This document shows positions 35,086 to 42,272 of a DNA stretch of 64,000 bases, piece after piece (within the stretch, counting starts at the first letter, position 1; every line of letters starts with the position of its first letter). The stretch covers positions 1,302,001 through 1,366,000 of the forward strand of contig NZ_FWXT01000001.1 of assembly GCF_900176535.1 (NCBI RefSeq), written 5' to 3'. The notes beneath the pieces were generated by a model. The model did no database searches and was not told the origin of the DNA. It saw only the letters and a list, made by a program, of their open reading frames with translations. The position numbers and the translations under genes were made by a program. The DNA is from Pedobacter africanus. GTDB taxonomy: Bacteria > Bacteroidota > Bacteroidia > Sphingobacteriales > Sphingobacteriaceae.

Positions 35086-35160
35086 CGGTAGTCCGTCAAG
35101 GGCTGCGCCTGCGAAGCTCATTTCATTCGCAACCCAGCCAATGCCCTCTCATGGACATAC
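35086..35160 (-). repeat. Duplicated leader element, copy B
   Basis: This is the second copy of the element at 34074-34138, here upstream of the holin-like gene. Its blocks GGCTGCGCCTGCGAAGCT and CTCATGGACATACC match copy A closely. Confidence 0.5.
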
Positions 35161-35269
35161 CGATTGTTCTTTGAGCAGAAATTTTGCGTGCTCTGAAGCG
35201 GCCTAGCGTCTTCGCGCTCCTTCAGCGCGATTGTGCAGCCGCAGAAGAGTCCATGCTAAATTTCCCAAA

Positions 35270-35914
35270 TTAAAGAACCGTAAACTCCCCAATGTAGTTG
35301 CTATTGGAAACTTCTTTTCCAAGCGCATTTACAAAAGAAATCCACGTATGCACGGTATCACCACTCCAATCGGGCGGCAGCTGCAATACATAAGCTTCAG
35401 CTGATCTTGCAGCAGCCGATGGCAGCATCGTAAACTTATCCTTATCTACATTATAGGCCATCACTGTTGCCCTGTCTGTACCACCGGAACTGGCAGGTAA
35501 AGAATCATCAGTCCAGCTAAAATCAAGCCTGGCCGCAAGCGTAACTGCCACCAGTGGGTGTACTGCTTCAGGCAAATCACCCTCGCTAAACATCACCTTG
35601 GTGTAGTCAATGGCGTAATCCATAGAACTTGTTCCGGTAACTGCATTCTTCAAATGATAAGAAGTTGCTGCGTTCATGGGCGTTATGCCCTGGTTGAATT
35701 GCTGGTAACCTACATTGATCAGCGGTTTAAGCCGCTTCAAAAATGTGGTAACCATGGCCAGCTTAAACCTTACGTTCAGCTGTGCTTCAGTGGGGGTGTA
35801 ATCCCCAAAATCAGGAACACTTTTCAGATAGTATTCACCCTGCCAGCTCGATCCTACAACCGTGCCGACTTTTCCTCTAAACGGGCCGAGGATGCCTTTT
35901 TTGTATTTTCCCAT
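35270..35914 (-). CDS. DUF6266-family protein (copy 2)
   Basis: The 214-residue protein begins MGKYKKGILGPFRGKVGTVV and continues GSSWQGEYYLKSVPD, the DUF6266 signature. It aligns along its length with copy 1 (for example TPMNAATSYHLKNAVTG against TPMNACVSYHMKNAVEG) but only about 40% of residues agree by eye, so the duplication is old. Function is unknown. The ATG at 35914 is clear. It lies upstream of the holin-like and hydrolase genes on the same strand and probably belongs to the same cassette. Confidence 0.8.
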   Translation of the reverse strand: MGKYKKGILGPFRGKVGTVVGSSWQGEYYLKSVPDFGDYTPTEAQLNVRFKLAMVTTFLKRLKPLINVGYQQFNQGITPMNAATSYHLKNAVTGTSSMDYAIDYTKVMFSEGDLPEAVHPLVAVTLAARLDFSWTDDSLPASSGGTDRATVMAYNVDKDKFTMLPSAAARSAEAYVLQLPPDWSGDTVHTWISFVNALGKEVSNSNYIGEFTVL

Positions 35915-36002
35915 CGTTATAAATTTTATGGGTTTATCGACGTTTGCAACCTTTTTTAGCTGTGGTTAGCAACGATAGCAGCTATGTCATTCAGCGCACA
36001 GT

Positions 36003-36030
36003 TTGTCATCCAGAGTGAAACGAACGATCT
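36003..36030. repeat. Dispersed-repeat-like sequence
   Basis: TTGTCATCCAGAGTGAAACG followed by AACGATCT closely resembles short repeats found between genes in many Bacteroidota genomes. It lies between DUF6266 copy 2 and the next gene. Confidence 0.4.
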
Positions 36031-36388
36031 AATAAAACTTTGGCAGCCGCGCTATCATCCTGTCTACCGCAGCGGCAAACTCCCGAGCGCTACCTTCCCA
36101 TTTCATTCGGGCCTGCTGTTTAAAACACAAATCCAAACCAACCATCGCTTGCACAAATCTGCATTTCAAAACCCGCTCTGCGGTGTCCAGGCATTTCAGG
36201 TGGTACTTACAGTTCTGGTCGGCCCCGGTATCTATAGCTATGCTCAGCTGTTTCATCCAGCCTACAAAATGCAGGGGCTCTGTTATATTCAATATTTTCA
36301 AGGGCTTGCCCTTTACAACCATTACCAGGCAACCCCGGCGGTCATTCATCCGGTAAATGTTCATTACCAGTGCATCATCCTTACGCAT
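36029..36388 (-). CDS. Hypothetical protein
   Basis: The 119-residue product begins MRKDDALVMNIYRMNDRRGC and has a beta-rich first half (LVMVVKGKPLKILNITEP) and a helical, basic, Cys-containing second half. No signal peptide or known motif is seen. An overlapping plus-strand frame at 35984-36457 is open too, but this minus-strand frame has better codon character and the same direction as its neighbours. I do not recognise it. It may be the first gene of the DUF6266 cassette. Confidence 0.5.
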   Translation of the reverse strand: MRKDDALVMNIYRMNDRRGCLVMVVKGKPLKILNITEPLHFVGWMKQLSIAIDTGADQNCKYHLKCLDTAERVLKCRFVQAMVGLDLCFKQQARMKWEGSAREFAAAVDRMIARLPKFY

Positions 36389-36413
36389 TTAATTACCATC
36401 GTAAGTCTGGATA

Positions 36414-36438
36414 AAGGCCCTGCACTTTTGCGGGCCTT
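36414..36438. terminator. Stem-loop after the 278-residue envelope protein gene
   Basis: AAGGCCC pairs with GGGCCTT around an 11-nt loop. On the minus strand it follows the stop at 36465 and leads into TTTATCC; on the plus strand it is followed by CTCTTTT. Confidence 0.5.
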
Positions 36439-36464
36439 CTCTTTTAACCTAAGTTAAAAGCAGA

Positions 36465-37301
36465 TTATCTTGCCTGCCTCACCTCCTTTCCTGTTAGCTG
36501 GTAACTAACCAGCACCTTTTCATAAAGCGCAATCAGGGTATTTCCGCGTACAACAAAATCTGTAAGCTTTCTGCCGGGATATTTCGGTAAATAAATGCTG
36601 TGGCTATAACCACCAGATAACAGATAAACATCAATTACTTCCCGTGCATCAAAGGCCTTTAAGCTTTCATTATCGCCAGCTAAGGCTGCATGGTTATAAA
36701 ACAAGCGGCCATCTGTATAGCCCCGCTTATTTACCACAACAGCGGGGGCGCTTACCGTACGCATCCAATACCTGCCGTCCTTAACTTCAGCAACCTCTAT
36801 TTTGGCTACGCTGTTGGTATCTATCAACTGTCCTGTATGCAAAACGTTCAGGCTGCTGTCCAGGTACACAAAAGCATTTTTGTAGTAATAGGTGTAAACC
36901 ATCCTTCCGGTGGTTTCATCCAATGTTACATAGCCGTCGCGGCTAAAGCTGTCCTCCTTTGGGTTTAGCTTGGCCACAATCTGGCTTTTCAGGCTTTCCA
37001 GCCTAAGCCTGCTGCCATCTGCAAAGCCCAGCTTCTGGTATAGGGTGTCCTGCAAATGGTAGTTGCAGCTAAAAAGGTTCAGTGTGGCCTTGTAATTGCC
37101 CAGGTAAACCCGGCCTTCGCCCAGCCAGGTAATGTACCAGTAATTGTAGCGCAGCTGCTGCTCGTTCAGCTTTTTTACGCTATACATATGCCCGCGGTCA
37201 AAACCGTTCTTTGCCGGGCCGGGCTGTAAAAAGTAAAGGGTGGCCACAGCGGTAACGCTTAAGGTAAATACCAGTGCTATAGTAATGTAAAGTGATTTCA
37301 T
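36465..37301 (-). CDS. Hypothetical membrane-anchored or secreted protein
   Basis: The 278-residue protein starts MKSLYITIALVFTLSVTAVA, a signal peptide or single anchor, and the rest is rich in beta strands with repeated units such as GYVTLDETTGRMVYTYYY, DGRYWMRTVS and NTLIALYEKVLVSYQL. This pattern suggests a beta-propeller-like periplasmic protein. The family is not recognised. The frame is open to 37346, but the ATG at 37301 gives the signal peptide. It is the last gene of the operon that starts with the TetR regulator, after the DUF6520-like peptide. Confidence 0.65.
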   Translation of the reverse strand: MKSLYITIALVFTLSVTAVATLYFLQPGPAKNGFDRGHMYSVKKLNEQQLRYNYWYITWLGEGRVYLGNYKATLNLFSCNYHLQDTLYQKLGFADGSRLRLESLKSQIVAKLNPKEDSFSRDGYVTLDETTGRMVYTYYYKNAFVYLDSSLNVLHTGQLIDTNSVAKIEVAEVKDGRYWMRTVSAPAVVVNKRGYTDGRLFYNHAALAGDNESLKAFDAREVIDVYLLSGGYSHSIYLPKYPGRKLTDFVVRGNTLIALYEKVLVSYQLTGKEVRQAR

Positions 37302-37354
37302 TAGTTTAAGTTTTAATATGGGGAGGCCCCCATTGTACCTCCCCAAAAGGTTAA

Positions 37355-37621
37355 TTATGGTTGTTTTCTACCAATGATGCTGGTAGTTTGATGCACGGGT
37401 TCACAGCCCGGGGCATTGTACACAATTGAACCTTCAAACAGCTCGCTGCATACCGGGCCGGTATATTCCGGGCTGCAGGAAATAGGATTATCGCAGTCAT
37501 TTTCCAGGTAATAAGTGTACACATTCTCCGCTTTGGGAGCTGCTGCTGTTAAATTTTGGGACGCATAGACCCCACTTGCTATCAGCACAAAGGCCGTAGC
37601 AACAAAAATTGCTTTTTTCAT
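37355..37621 (-). CDS. Small secreted Cys-containing peptide (DUF6520-like)
   Basis: The 88-residue precursor has a signal peptide ending near VYAS (residue 21). The mature part has four Cys (NDCDNPISCSPEY, GPVCSELF, APGCEPVH) that could form two disulfides. Length, signal and Cys pattern resemble DUF6520 peptides of Bacteroidota, a match made from memory. Function is unknown. It lies downstream of a MauE-like membrane protein, an order seen again at 59664-60520. That pairing suggests the MauE protein may help oxidise or export it. Confidence 0.68.
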   Translation of the reverse strand: MKKAIFVATAFVLIASGVYASQNLTAAAPKAENVYTYYLENDCDNPISCSPEYTGPVCSELFEGSIVYNAPGCEPVHQTTSIIGRKQP

Positions 37622-37774
37622 ATTTTATTAAATTTTAAATGTAATTGCCTACTATATTTACAGGTGTTCGGCATTTCCTGATTCGTTGCGCAATTGAATA
37701 TTTTTATGTCGAACAAAATTACCTTCTCAGAGCAGGCATAGGATTCATTTACTTTTTCCCCGAGAAAAAGTAAT

Positions 37775-38221
37775 TTATTCCAGCCTGTGATGAGAACGGT
37801 TATTTTGTGTTTGTAAAACGAGCCCTGCAATAGCCAGGACCAGGAAGAATATATTCAATACCAAATGCCAGCCCCATCCCAGCGCTTCTATAGCAGCACC
37901 ACAACCACAAATTACATCCGGCAAAAAATAAAGTACAATTACTATATAGGTGGTAAACATGCTCATTAAGCTAAAGGAGCTAAACAAACCCAAAAACCGC
38001 AGCCTGCCGTTATTCAATACCAAGGCCAAAGCCAGCACAATTTCAACCACTGGTACTGCCCAGGCCAAAAAACCTGCATAAGACGTTAACATGGCAACTT
38101 TTTTCATCGTAAGCTCAAACTTGTCAATTTCAAACAACTTGCTAAAAGCAGCGTATACAAACAGTATAAAATACGCCCAGCAAATCATTTCAATAAGCAA
38201 TTTCTTTCTTTTTGTTTTCAT
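37775..38221 (-). CDS. MauE/DoxX-like membrane protein
   Basis: The 148-residue protein has four membrane helices and the MauE-type Cys pair in VICGCGAAIEALGWGWHLV. MauE proteins help form disulfides in methylamine dehydrogenase, and relatives in Bacteroidota are found beside small secreted proteins. It has no dehydrogenase neighbour here. Its ATG overlaps the stop of the TetR-type gene by 4 nt, so its expression follows the regulator. The small Cys-containing peptide gene lies 153 nt downstream. Confidence 0.8.
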   Translation of the reverse strand: MKTKRKKLLIEMICWAYFILFVYAAFSKLFEIDKFELTMKKVAMLTSYAGFLAWAVPVVEIVLALALVLNNGRLRFLGLFSSFSLMSMFTTYIVIVLYFLPDVICGCGAAIEALGWGWHLVLNIFFLVLAIAGLVLQTQNNRSHHRLE

Positions 38222-39717
38222 ATAGTTTTTCTTAAAACACTCCCTTTTTTCCTGGCCAACACTTCCAGTTCAGCATCAACCCATTTAATCAGTTCATCCA
38301 CCACCGGCCGTTTATAGTTGTCGAACCGCATTTTAGTAAGCTGCACTACCTGTTTAATTGCGGCCCTGTATTTCATCAGCAGCTCTTCCCTGCCGCCAAT
38401 GTTTTCTGCTACGGCAATCTTACTGCGCATTTGCTGAAAACAATAGTGTATAAAAGGCGTATCGTTAAAGCCAAGGCCCAGCAAAGCATTTAAAACCAGC
38501 TCTTCGTTTACATCAGGCTCTTCTATACACAGCTGCATCCGTTTGTTAAACTTACGCAGGTACTTAAAATCGCCCCATTCCATACGCAATTTCGGGTCGC
38601 CAAAGCGCAGGTAGGGTTTTAGCAGAAGTTTTACCAGTGCATCATTTAGCTTTACCGCATTCAGTTTAGCCTTCAAAATACCCAGCTGTCGTTGAAATAC
38701 CTTGTTCTTGCTATCCCGAAAAATGCGCGGTACAATCAAATCGTCTGGTATGTAGCCGTTCAGTTGCTGCCGTACCTTGTCCAGCAAATTCAGCACGGTA
38801 TGGGCATCGGGGTTGTGTTTTCGTAAAGGGTCGTACAGGCTGTCACATACCGAAACCAGCGTATGCAAATTAATGTACAGGTAGGTTTTAATGCGCGTTT
38901 TGCTTTTCAGTTTCAGCAGGTGCTGCGCCATAACCATATCCAGGTTCTGGCATTCAGTTTCCAGCGCCGCATTCACTGCGGTGCTGTTGTCATCGGCGGG
39001 GGGTCTTAGTGCTATTGCGGCAGCCAGGTTCCTTAATTTTTCGAAAGCGTAATTCATATTTAGTTCGGGTTCGGTTTCTTCCTGTGTTTCACACGCTTCA
39101 CGGGCTGCTGCCTGCCATACCAGTTCTATCAGCTGCCCGTAGGTTTTGTGTATCAGCCACCAATCTTCCTGCTGGTTCAGGTCTATGCTGGCTACACTGC
39201 TTTTGTTTTTACTGGCATGTATGCCCAGGTAATAGGTAGAGCTTAGTATTATGGCTATCAGCGCCCTAAAGCTGTAACTGCTCTGGGCAAAGTAAGGGTC
39301 GGTCATGTTTAGCAGGGGCGCTCCCTGCTCTTCCCTTTTCTCGGATATGCGGCGCGTTAGCGGATCCAGCTTGCTCATTTGCCATAAAATGATCTCCTGC
39401 ATGTCTTCCTGGTCTGTAAAATACTTCAGGTTGTTCTGCATCATTTCTATAAAGGTATCCTGTACCTGCTTTTCGGCGGGCTGGCCCTGCAGCTGGTATT
39501 TTTCAAAAAACAGGGTCCAGTAATCTTCGCGTTCTATAAACAGCTTAAGCAGGTTGTGCAGGGTTTTAAAGTAATAATATATGGCCTTACGGTGTACCCC
39601 GGCCTGCGTGGCTATGGTACTTACATCCAGCCCGGCATACCCCTTGTCCCTTAAAACTGTACCTACAGCCTTTAATATCAGCTCCATTTTTTCTTCACGG
39701 TTTCTTTTCTTTCCCAT
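38218..39717 (-). CDS. TetR/AcrR-type regulator with a large C-terminal helical region
   Basis: The 499-residue protein starts with a TetR helix-turn-helix (about 8-60, DVSTIATQAGVHRKAIYYYF). It is more than twice the usual TetR length of about 200. Residues about 70-215 look like a normal TetR ligand domain; residues about 225-490 are helical and charged, with YLYINLHTLVSVCDSLY and GDFKYLRKFNKRM. I cannot assign this part, although it recalls regulatory domains of Bacteroidota mobile elements. The MauE gene overlaps its stop and the alpha-oxoamine synthase gene ends 36 nt upstream, so it sits inside an operon. Confidence 0.75.
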   Translation of the reverse strand: MGKKRNREEKMELILKAVGTVLRDKGYAGLDVSTIATQAGVHRKAIYYYFKTLHNLLKLFIEREDYWTLFFEKYQLQGQPAEKQVQDTFIEMMQNNLKYFTDQEDMQEIILWQMSKLDPLTRRISEKREEQGAPLLNMTDPYFAQSSYSFRALIAIILSSTYYLGIHASKNKSSVASIDLNQQEDWWLIHKTYGQLIELVWQAAAREACETQEETEPELNMNYAFEKLRNLAAAIALRPPADDNSTAVNAALETECQNLDMVMAQHLLKLKSKTRIKTYLYINLHTLVSVCDSLYDPLRKHNPDAHTVLNLLDKVRQQLNGYIPDDLIVPRIFRDSKNKVFQRQLGILKAKLNAVKLNDALVKLLLKPYLRFGDPKLRMEWGDFKYLRKFNKRMQLCIEEPDVNEELVLNALLGLGFNDTPFIHYCFQQMRSKIAVAENIGGREELLMKYRAAIKQVVQLTKMRFDNYKRPVVDELIKWVDAELEVLARKKGSVLRKTI

Positions 39718-39753
39718 TTGCTAACCAGCTAAAGCTTTACATGCGCCGGGGCG

Positions 39754-41037
39754 CTATTCAAAGTTTTTAATGTTCATTTTCGTTTTTACCCATTCCCAGG
39801 CATTCAGCACCCTATCCATATGGTCTATGCTATGGGTGGCCATTACACTCATGCGTATACGTGCCTTGTTTTTGGGCACTGCGGGGTAGCCAATCTGGTT
39901 GGCATATACCCCGGCTTCCAGCAGCCATTTGCATACCTCGGCATTAAGCCCTGGGCTGCCCGTCATCACGGGCACTATGGCACTGGCGCTGCTACCTGTA
40001 TCCAGCCCTAAATCCTGCAGGCCCTTTTTAAGGTAATTGATGTTTTCCCAAAGCTTGCTGCGCCACCAGGGCTCATCATCTATCAGGTCTATACTTTTAA
40101 GGATGCAGGCCGATGCGGGGGTAGCCGTTACCGAAAAGATGTGCTGCCCTGCCTGAAATTTCAGGTAGTTCACCAGTTTTTCATCGGCCACCACATAGCC
40201 TCCTAAATGGCCAAAGGTTTTGCTAAAGGTGCCCGTTATCAGGTCTACATCCTTATAGGCATTGTGCAGTTCAATTACGCCCCTTCCGGTTTCACCAACT
40301 ACGCCTACCCCGTGTGCATCGTCCATTGCCAGGTATGCCCCATGCTGTTTGCACAGCTTAATAATTTCGCCCAATGGGGCCAGGTCTGCAGGCTGGCTGT
40401 ACACCCCATCTACTATAACCCACATACTACGGTGCTTGCCCTGGTTTTCGCGCAGCTGCCGTTCCAGGTGCTGCATATCGTTGTGCATAAAGGTTTTTAC
40501 TTTGGTACCCTGCACCCCTTCGTACATGCTGGCGTGTACACTCATATCTAAAATGGCCAGGTCATCTTTTTTCAATAAAGCCTGCATGGTTGCGGTGTTG
40601 GCGGTATAGCCGGTAGTAAACAGGATTGCCGCATCACGCTTAAAAAAAGCGGCTATCTTTTCTTCCAGCTGGCGGTGGTAACGCATGTGGCCACCTATGG
40701 CGGGGCTGGCCGCAGCGCCTGTACCAAATTCCTCTATACCAGCTATAGCAGCAGCTTTTACTTCAGGGTGCTGGGTAAAGCCCAGGTAATCGTTAAATAC
40801 CATCGCTACAAATGTTTTGTTGGCATTGCCCGGCAAGTTCAGTTCTACCTCGGGCATACAGCCACTCAGGCTTTCCTGCCGGTAGTTCCAATGCCCCCGC
40901 TCCAGCCAGTTCTTTATATAAGCATCAAAATGCGCTGCCCAGCTTATAGCATCTTTACCGGGCATATCCACAAAATCCTTAAAGCTTGCATTCCGAAGCT
41001 CAACCGCCGTCATTTTAATTACATCTGTTATCGTCAT
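39754..41037 (-). CDS. Alpha-oxoamine synthase (PLP-dependent acyl-CoA/amino acid condensing enzyme)
   Basis: The 427-residue enzyme belongs to the group of 8-amino-7-oxononanoate synthase, serine palmitoyltransferase and cysteate acyltransferase. PLP contacts are visible as GTGAAASPAIGGH, the Asp of AYLAMDDAHGVGVVG, and the Schiff-base Lys in ITGTFSKTFGHLGG. The enzyme joins an amino acid to an acyl thioester with loss of CO2. Biotin genes are absent, so a lipid role (sphingolipid or sulfonolipid) or another acyl amine is more likely. A 267-nt leader precedes the ATG at 41037 and contains several TTTTGTGCAA-like motifs. Confidence 0.87.
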   Translation of the reverse strand: MTITDVIKMTAVELRNASFKDFVDMPGKDAISWAAHFDAYIKNWLERGHWNYRQESLSGCMPEVELNLPGNANKTFVAMVFNDYLGFTQHPEVKAAAIAGIEEFGTGAAASPAIGGHMRYHRQLEEKIAAFFKRDAAILFTTGYTANTATMQALLKKDDLAILDMSVHASMYEGVQGTKVKTFMHNDMQHLERQLRENQGKHRSMWVIVDGVYSQPADLAPLGEIIKLCKQHGAYLAMDDAHGVGVVGETGRGVIELHNAYKDVDLITGTFSKTFGHLGGYVVADEKLVNYLKFQAGQHIFSVTATPASACILKSIDLIDDEPWWRSKLWENINYLKKGLQDLGLDTGSSASAIVPVMTGSPGLNAEVCKWLLEAGVYANQIGYPAVPKNKARIRMSVMATHSIDHMDRVLNAWEWVKTKMNIKNFE

Positions 41038-41304
41038 AATTTTTTCTGTGTTGTGTTATTTGATAGCGAAGGTAAAGCGGCGTTTTCAGATCAGGTGTGC
41101 AAAAAAACGACTCCCAGAGGCCATTTTGTGCAATTTCGTTTTGGCAAGCAGCCACAATTTGGCGCAGCAATTCCACTTCAATTTTGCAGCTGCTTTTGTG
41201 GCCTTAAAAGGGCGTTTTTGCAACCTTAAATTGTGCACCCGGCTAAGGGTTTTTGAGGCGTTATATTATTGCATTTTGTGCAAAATATTTTTTACTGAAT
41301 TACA
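41038..41304 (-). promoter_or_regulatory. Leader of the alpha-oxoamine synthase gene with repeated motifs
   Basis: This 267-nt stretch has no gene. It contains several copies of a TTTTGTGCAA-like motif on both strands, including the palindrome ATTTTG-TG-CAAAAT near 41275. A regulator such as the downstream TetR protein could bind them; no direct evidence is seen. Confidence 0.35.
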
Positions 41305-41598
41305 TTATTGCTTAAAAATTGAATAAGCGGCCTTTCCCGCTATCAATAATGCAAACAATAAATCCAGGTTTATTTCTGTTAAATCATCTACCAATTGGGT
41401 TTCCATTTCTTTAGCAAAAGCATCAAGACCAAACTCTGCCTTAAGCTGCAGGGTATATGGGTAATCTTCCACATTGCGCAGCGTTATAGAAAGCACCACC
41501 AAATCATCGTTGTGCAGGTCAATTTCCAGCCCATCAGGCGTTACCAGCTGGTTGGCATTTGCCCAAAATTGGGCCAGTAAAACGTTTTTATCCATCAT
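41305..41598 (-). CDS. Hypothetical protein
   Basis: The 97-residue protein is acidic, with a beta region (DGLEIDLHNDDLVVLSITLR) and a C-terminal hydrophobic helix (INLDLLFALLIAGKAAYSIF). Two adjacent ATG codons at 41598 and 41595 could serve as start. The family is not recognised. The gene lies between an HTH gene and the alpha-oxoamine synthase gene, all on the minus strand, and a 10-bp palindrome lies 53 nt upstream. Confidence 0.55.
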   Translation of the reverse strand: MMDKNVLLAQFWANANQLVTPDGLEIDLHNDDLVVLSITLRNVEDYPYTLQLKAEFGLDAFAKEMETQLVDDLTEINLDLLFALLIAGKAAYSIFKQ

Positions 41599-41650
41599 AA
41601 AAATTTCTCTTCGTCATCCTCAATTATTAAGGTATGTCACAAAAACTGTA

Positions 41651-41677
41651 TTTTTTGTCAGAATTTTTCTGACAAAA
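41651..41677. promoter_or_regulatory. 10-bp palindrome upstream of the 97-residue gene
   Basis: TTTTTGTCAG and CTGACAAAAA flank a 7-nt A+T-rich centre. The 3' arm on the minus strand is A-rich, so it is not a classical terminator. An operator is more likely. Confidence 0.45.
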
Positions 41678-41807
41678 ACACAAAAAAAAACGGAAAGGCC
41701 ACACTTGCACCCTCCCGTTCAACTTTACCTAAATGAAACTAATACAACGCCGCTAGCTCCACACGGCACCAGATAGGTACTATCGCAGCATCCGGCAACT
41801 AATCCTT

Positions 41808-42047
41808 TCAATAACAATCGCCCTCACCAACCGTCATCACCTCCTCATAACTCAACCCATAAAAATATCCAATTCTTTCAATCTGCAGGTTGCTGGGGTA
41901 AACAAAATCCTCTTCTAACCTCAAATACGCCGAAACCTCCATTTTCAAATACGCGGCTATCTCTTCTAAGCTCTTACCGTTTAACTTGCGCAGCAAGGCA
42001 AACTTTTCACCAGGCGTAAGCTTCATGAATTTTATATTTTGTTTCAT
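41808..42047 (-). CDS. Small HTH regulator (XRE-like)
   Basis: The 79-residue protein has an XRE-type helix-turn-helix: TPGEKFALLRKLNGKSLEEI, then AAYLKMEVSAYLRLEEDFVYPS and IERIGYFYGLSYEEV. It is about the minimal length of a phage-type repressor. No toxin gene is adjacent, so it may be a plain regulator. A large dyad at 42050-42096 directly abuts its ATG at 42047, which suggests that it controls itself. Confidence 0.75.
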   Translation of the reverse strand: MKQNIKFMKLTPGEKFALLRKLNGKSLEEIAAYLKMEVSAYLRLEEDFVYPSNLQIERIGYFYGLSYEEVMTVGEGDCY

Positions 42048-42049
42048 AT

Positions 42050-42096
42050 TTACCGGTTAGCCAATTGCGAAAGTAACCACAATGGCTATCCGGTAA
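42050..42096. promoter_or_regulatory. Large imperfect dyad abutting the HTH gene start
   Basis: TTACCGGTTAGCCAATTG (42050-42067) faces CAATGGCTATCCGGTAA (42080-42096), with one mismatch and one bulge, around a 12-nt centre. It ends 2 nt before the ATG on the minus strand. It could be an operator or a leader hairpin that hides the start codon. Confidence 0.6.
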
Positions 42097-42272
42097 ATTG
42101 CAGGCAAGTGCGGTTTACTTGTGTAATAAGGCAAGGATAGAAAACTATGAATCCATCAAAATAGAAAAAACGCCCTGGACTACAATCGATCTTTAAGTTC
42201 CATAGCATACCCTGCTCGCTGCGCATGTTTTTGTATAAAGAACAACCGGTAAGGGAAAAGTTTAAATGATCT

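Noticed and set aside
35984..36457. Open frame on the plus strand opposite the 119-residue gene
   Set aside because: The minus-strand frame agrees with the direction and codon character of its neighbours; both cannot easily be real.
37618..37830. 70-codon frame between the MauE-like gene and the Cys-rich peptide gene
   Set aside because: It overlaps the end of the MauE-like gene in another frame and has no coding character.
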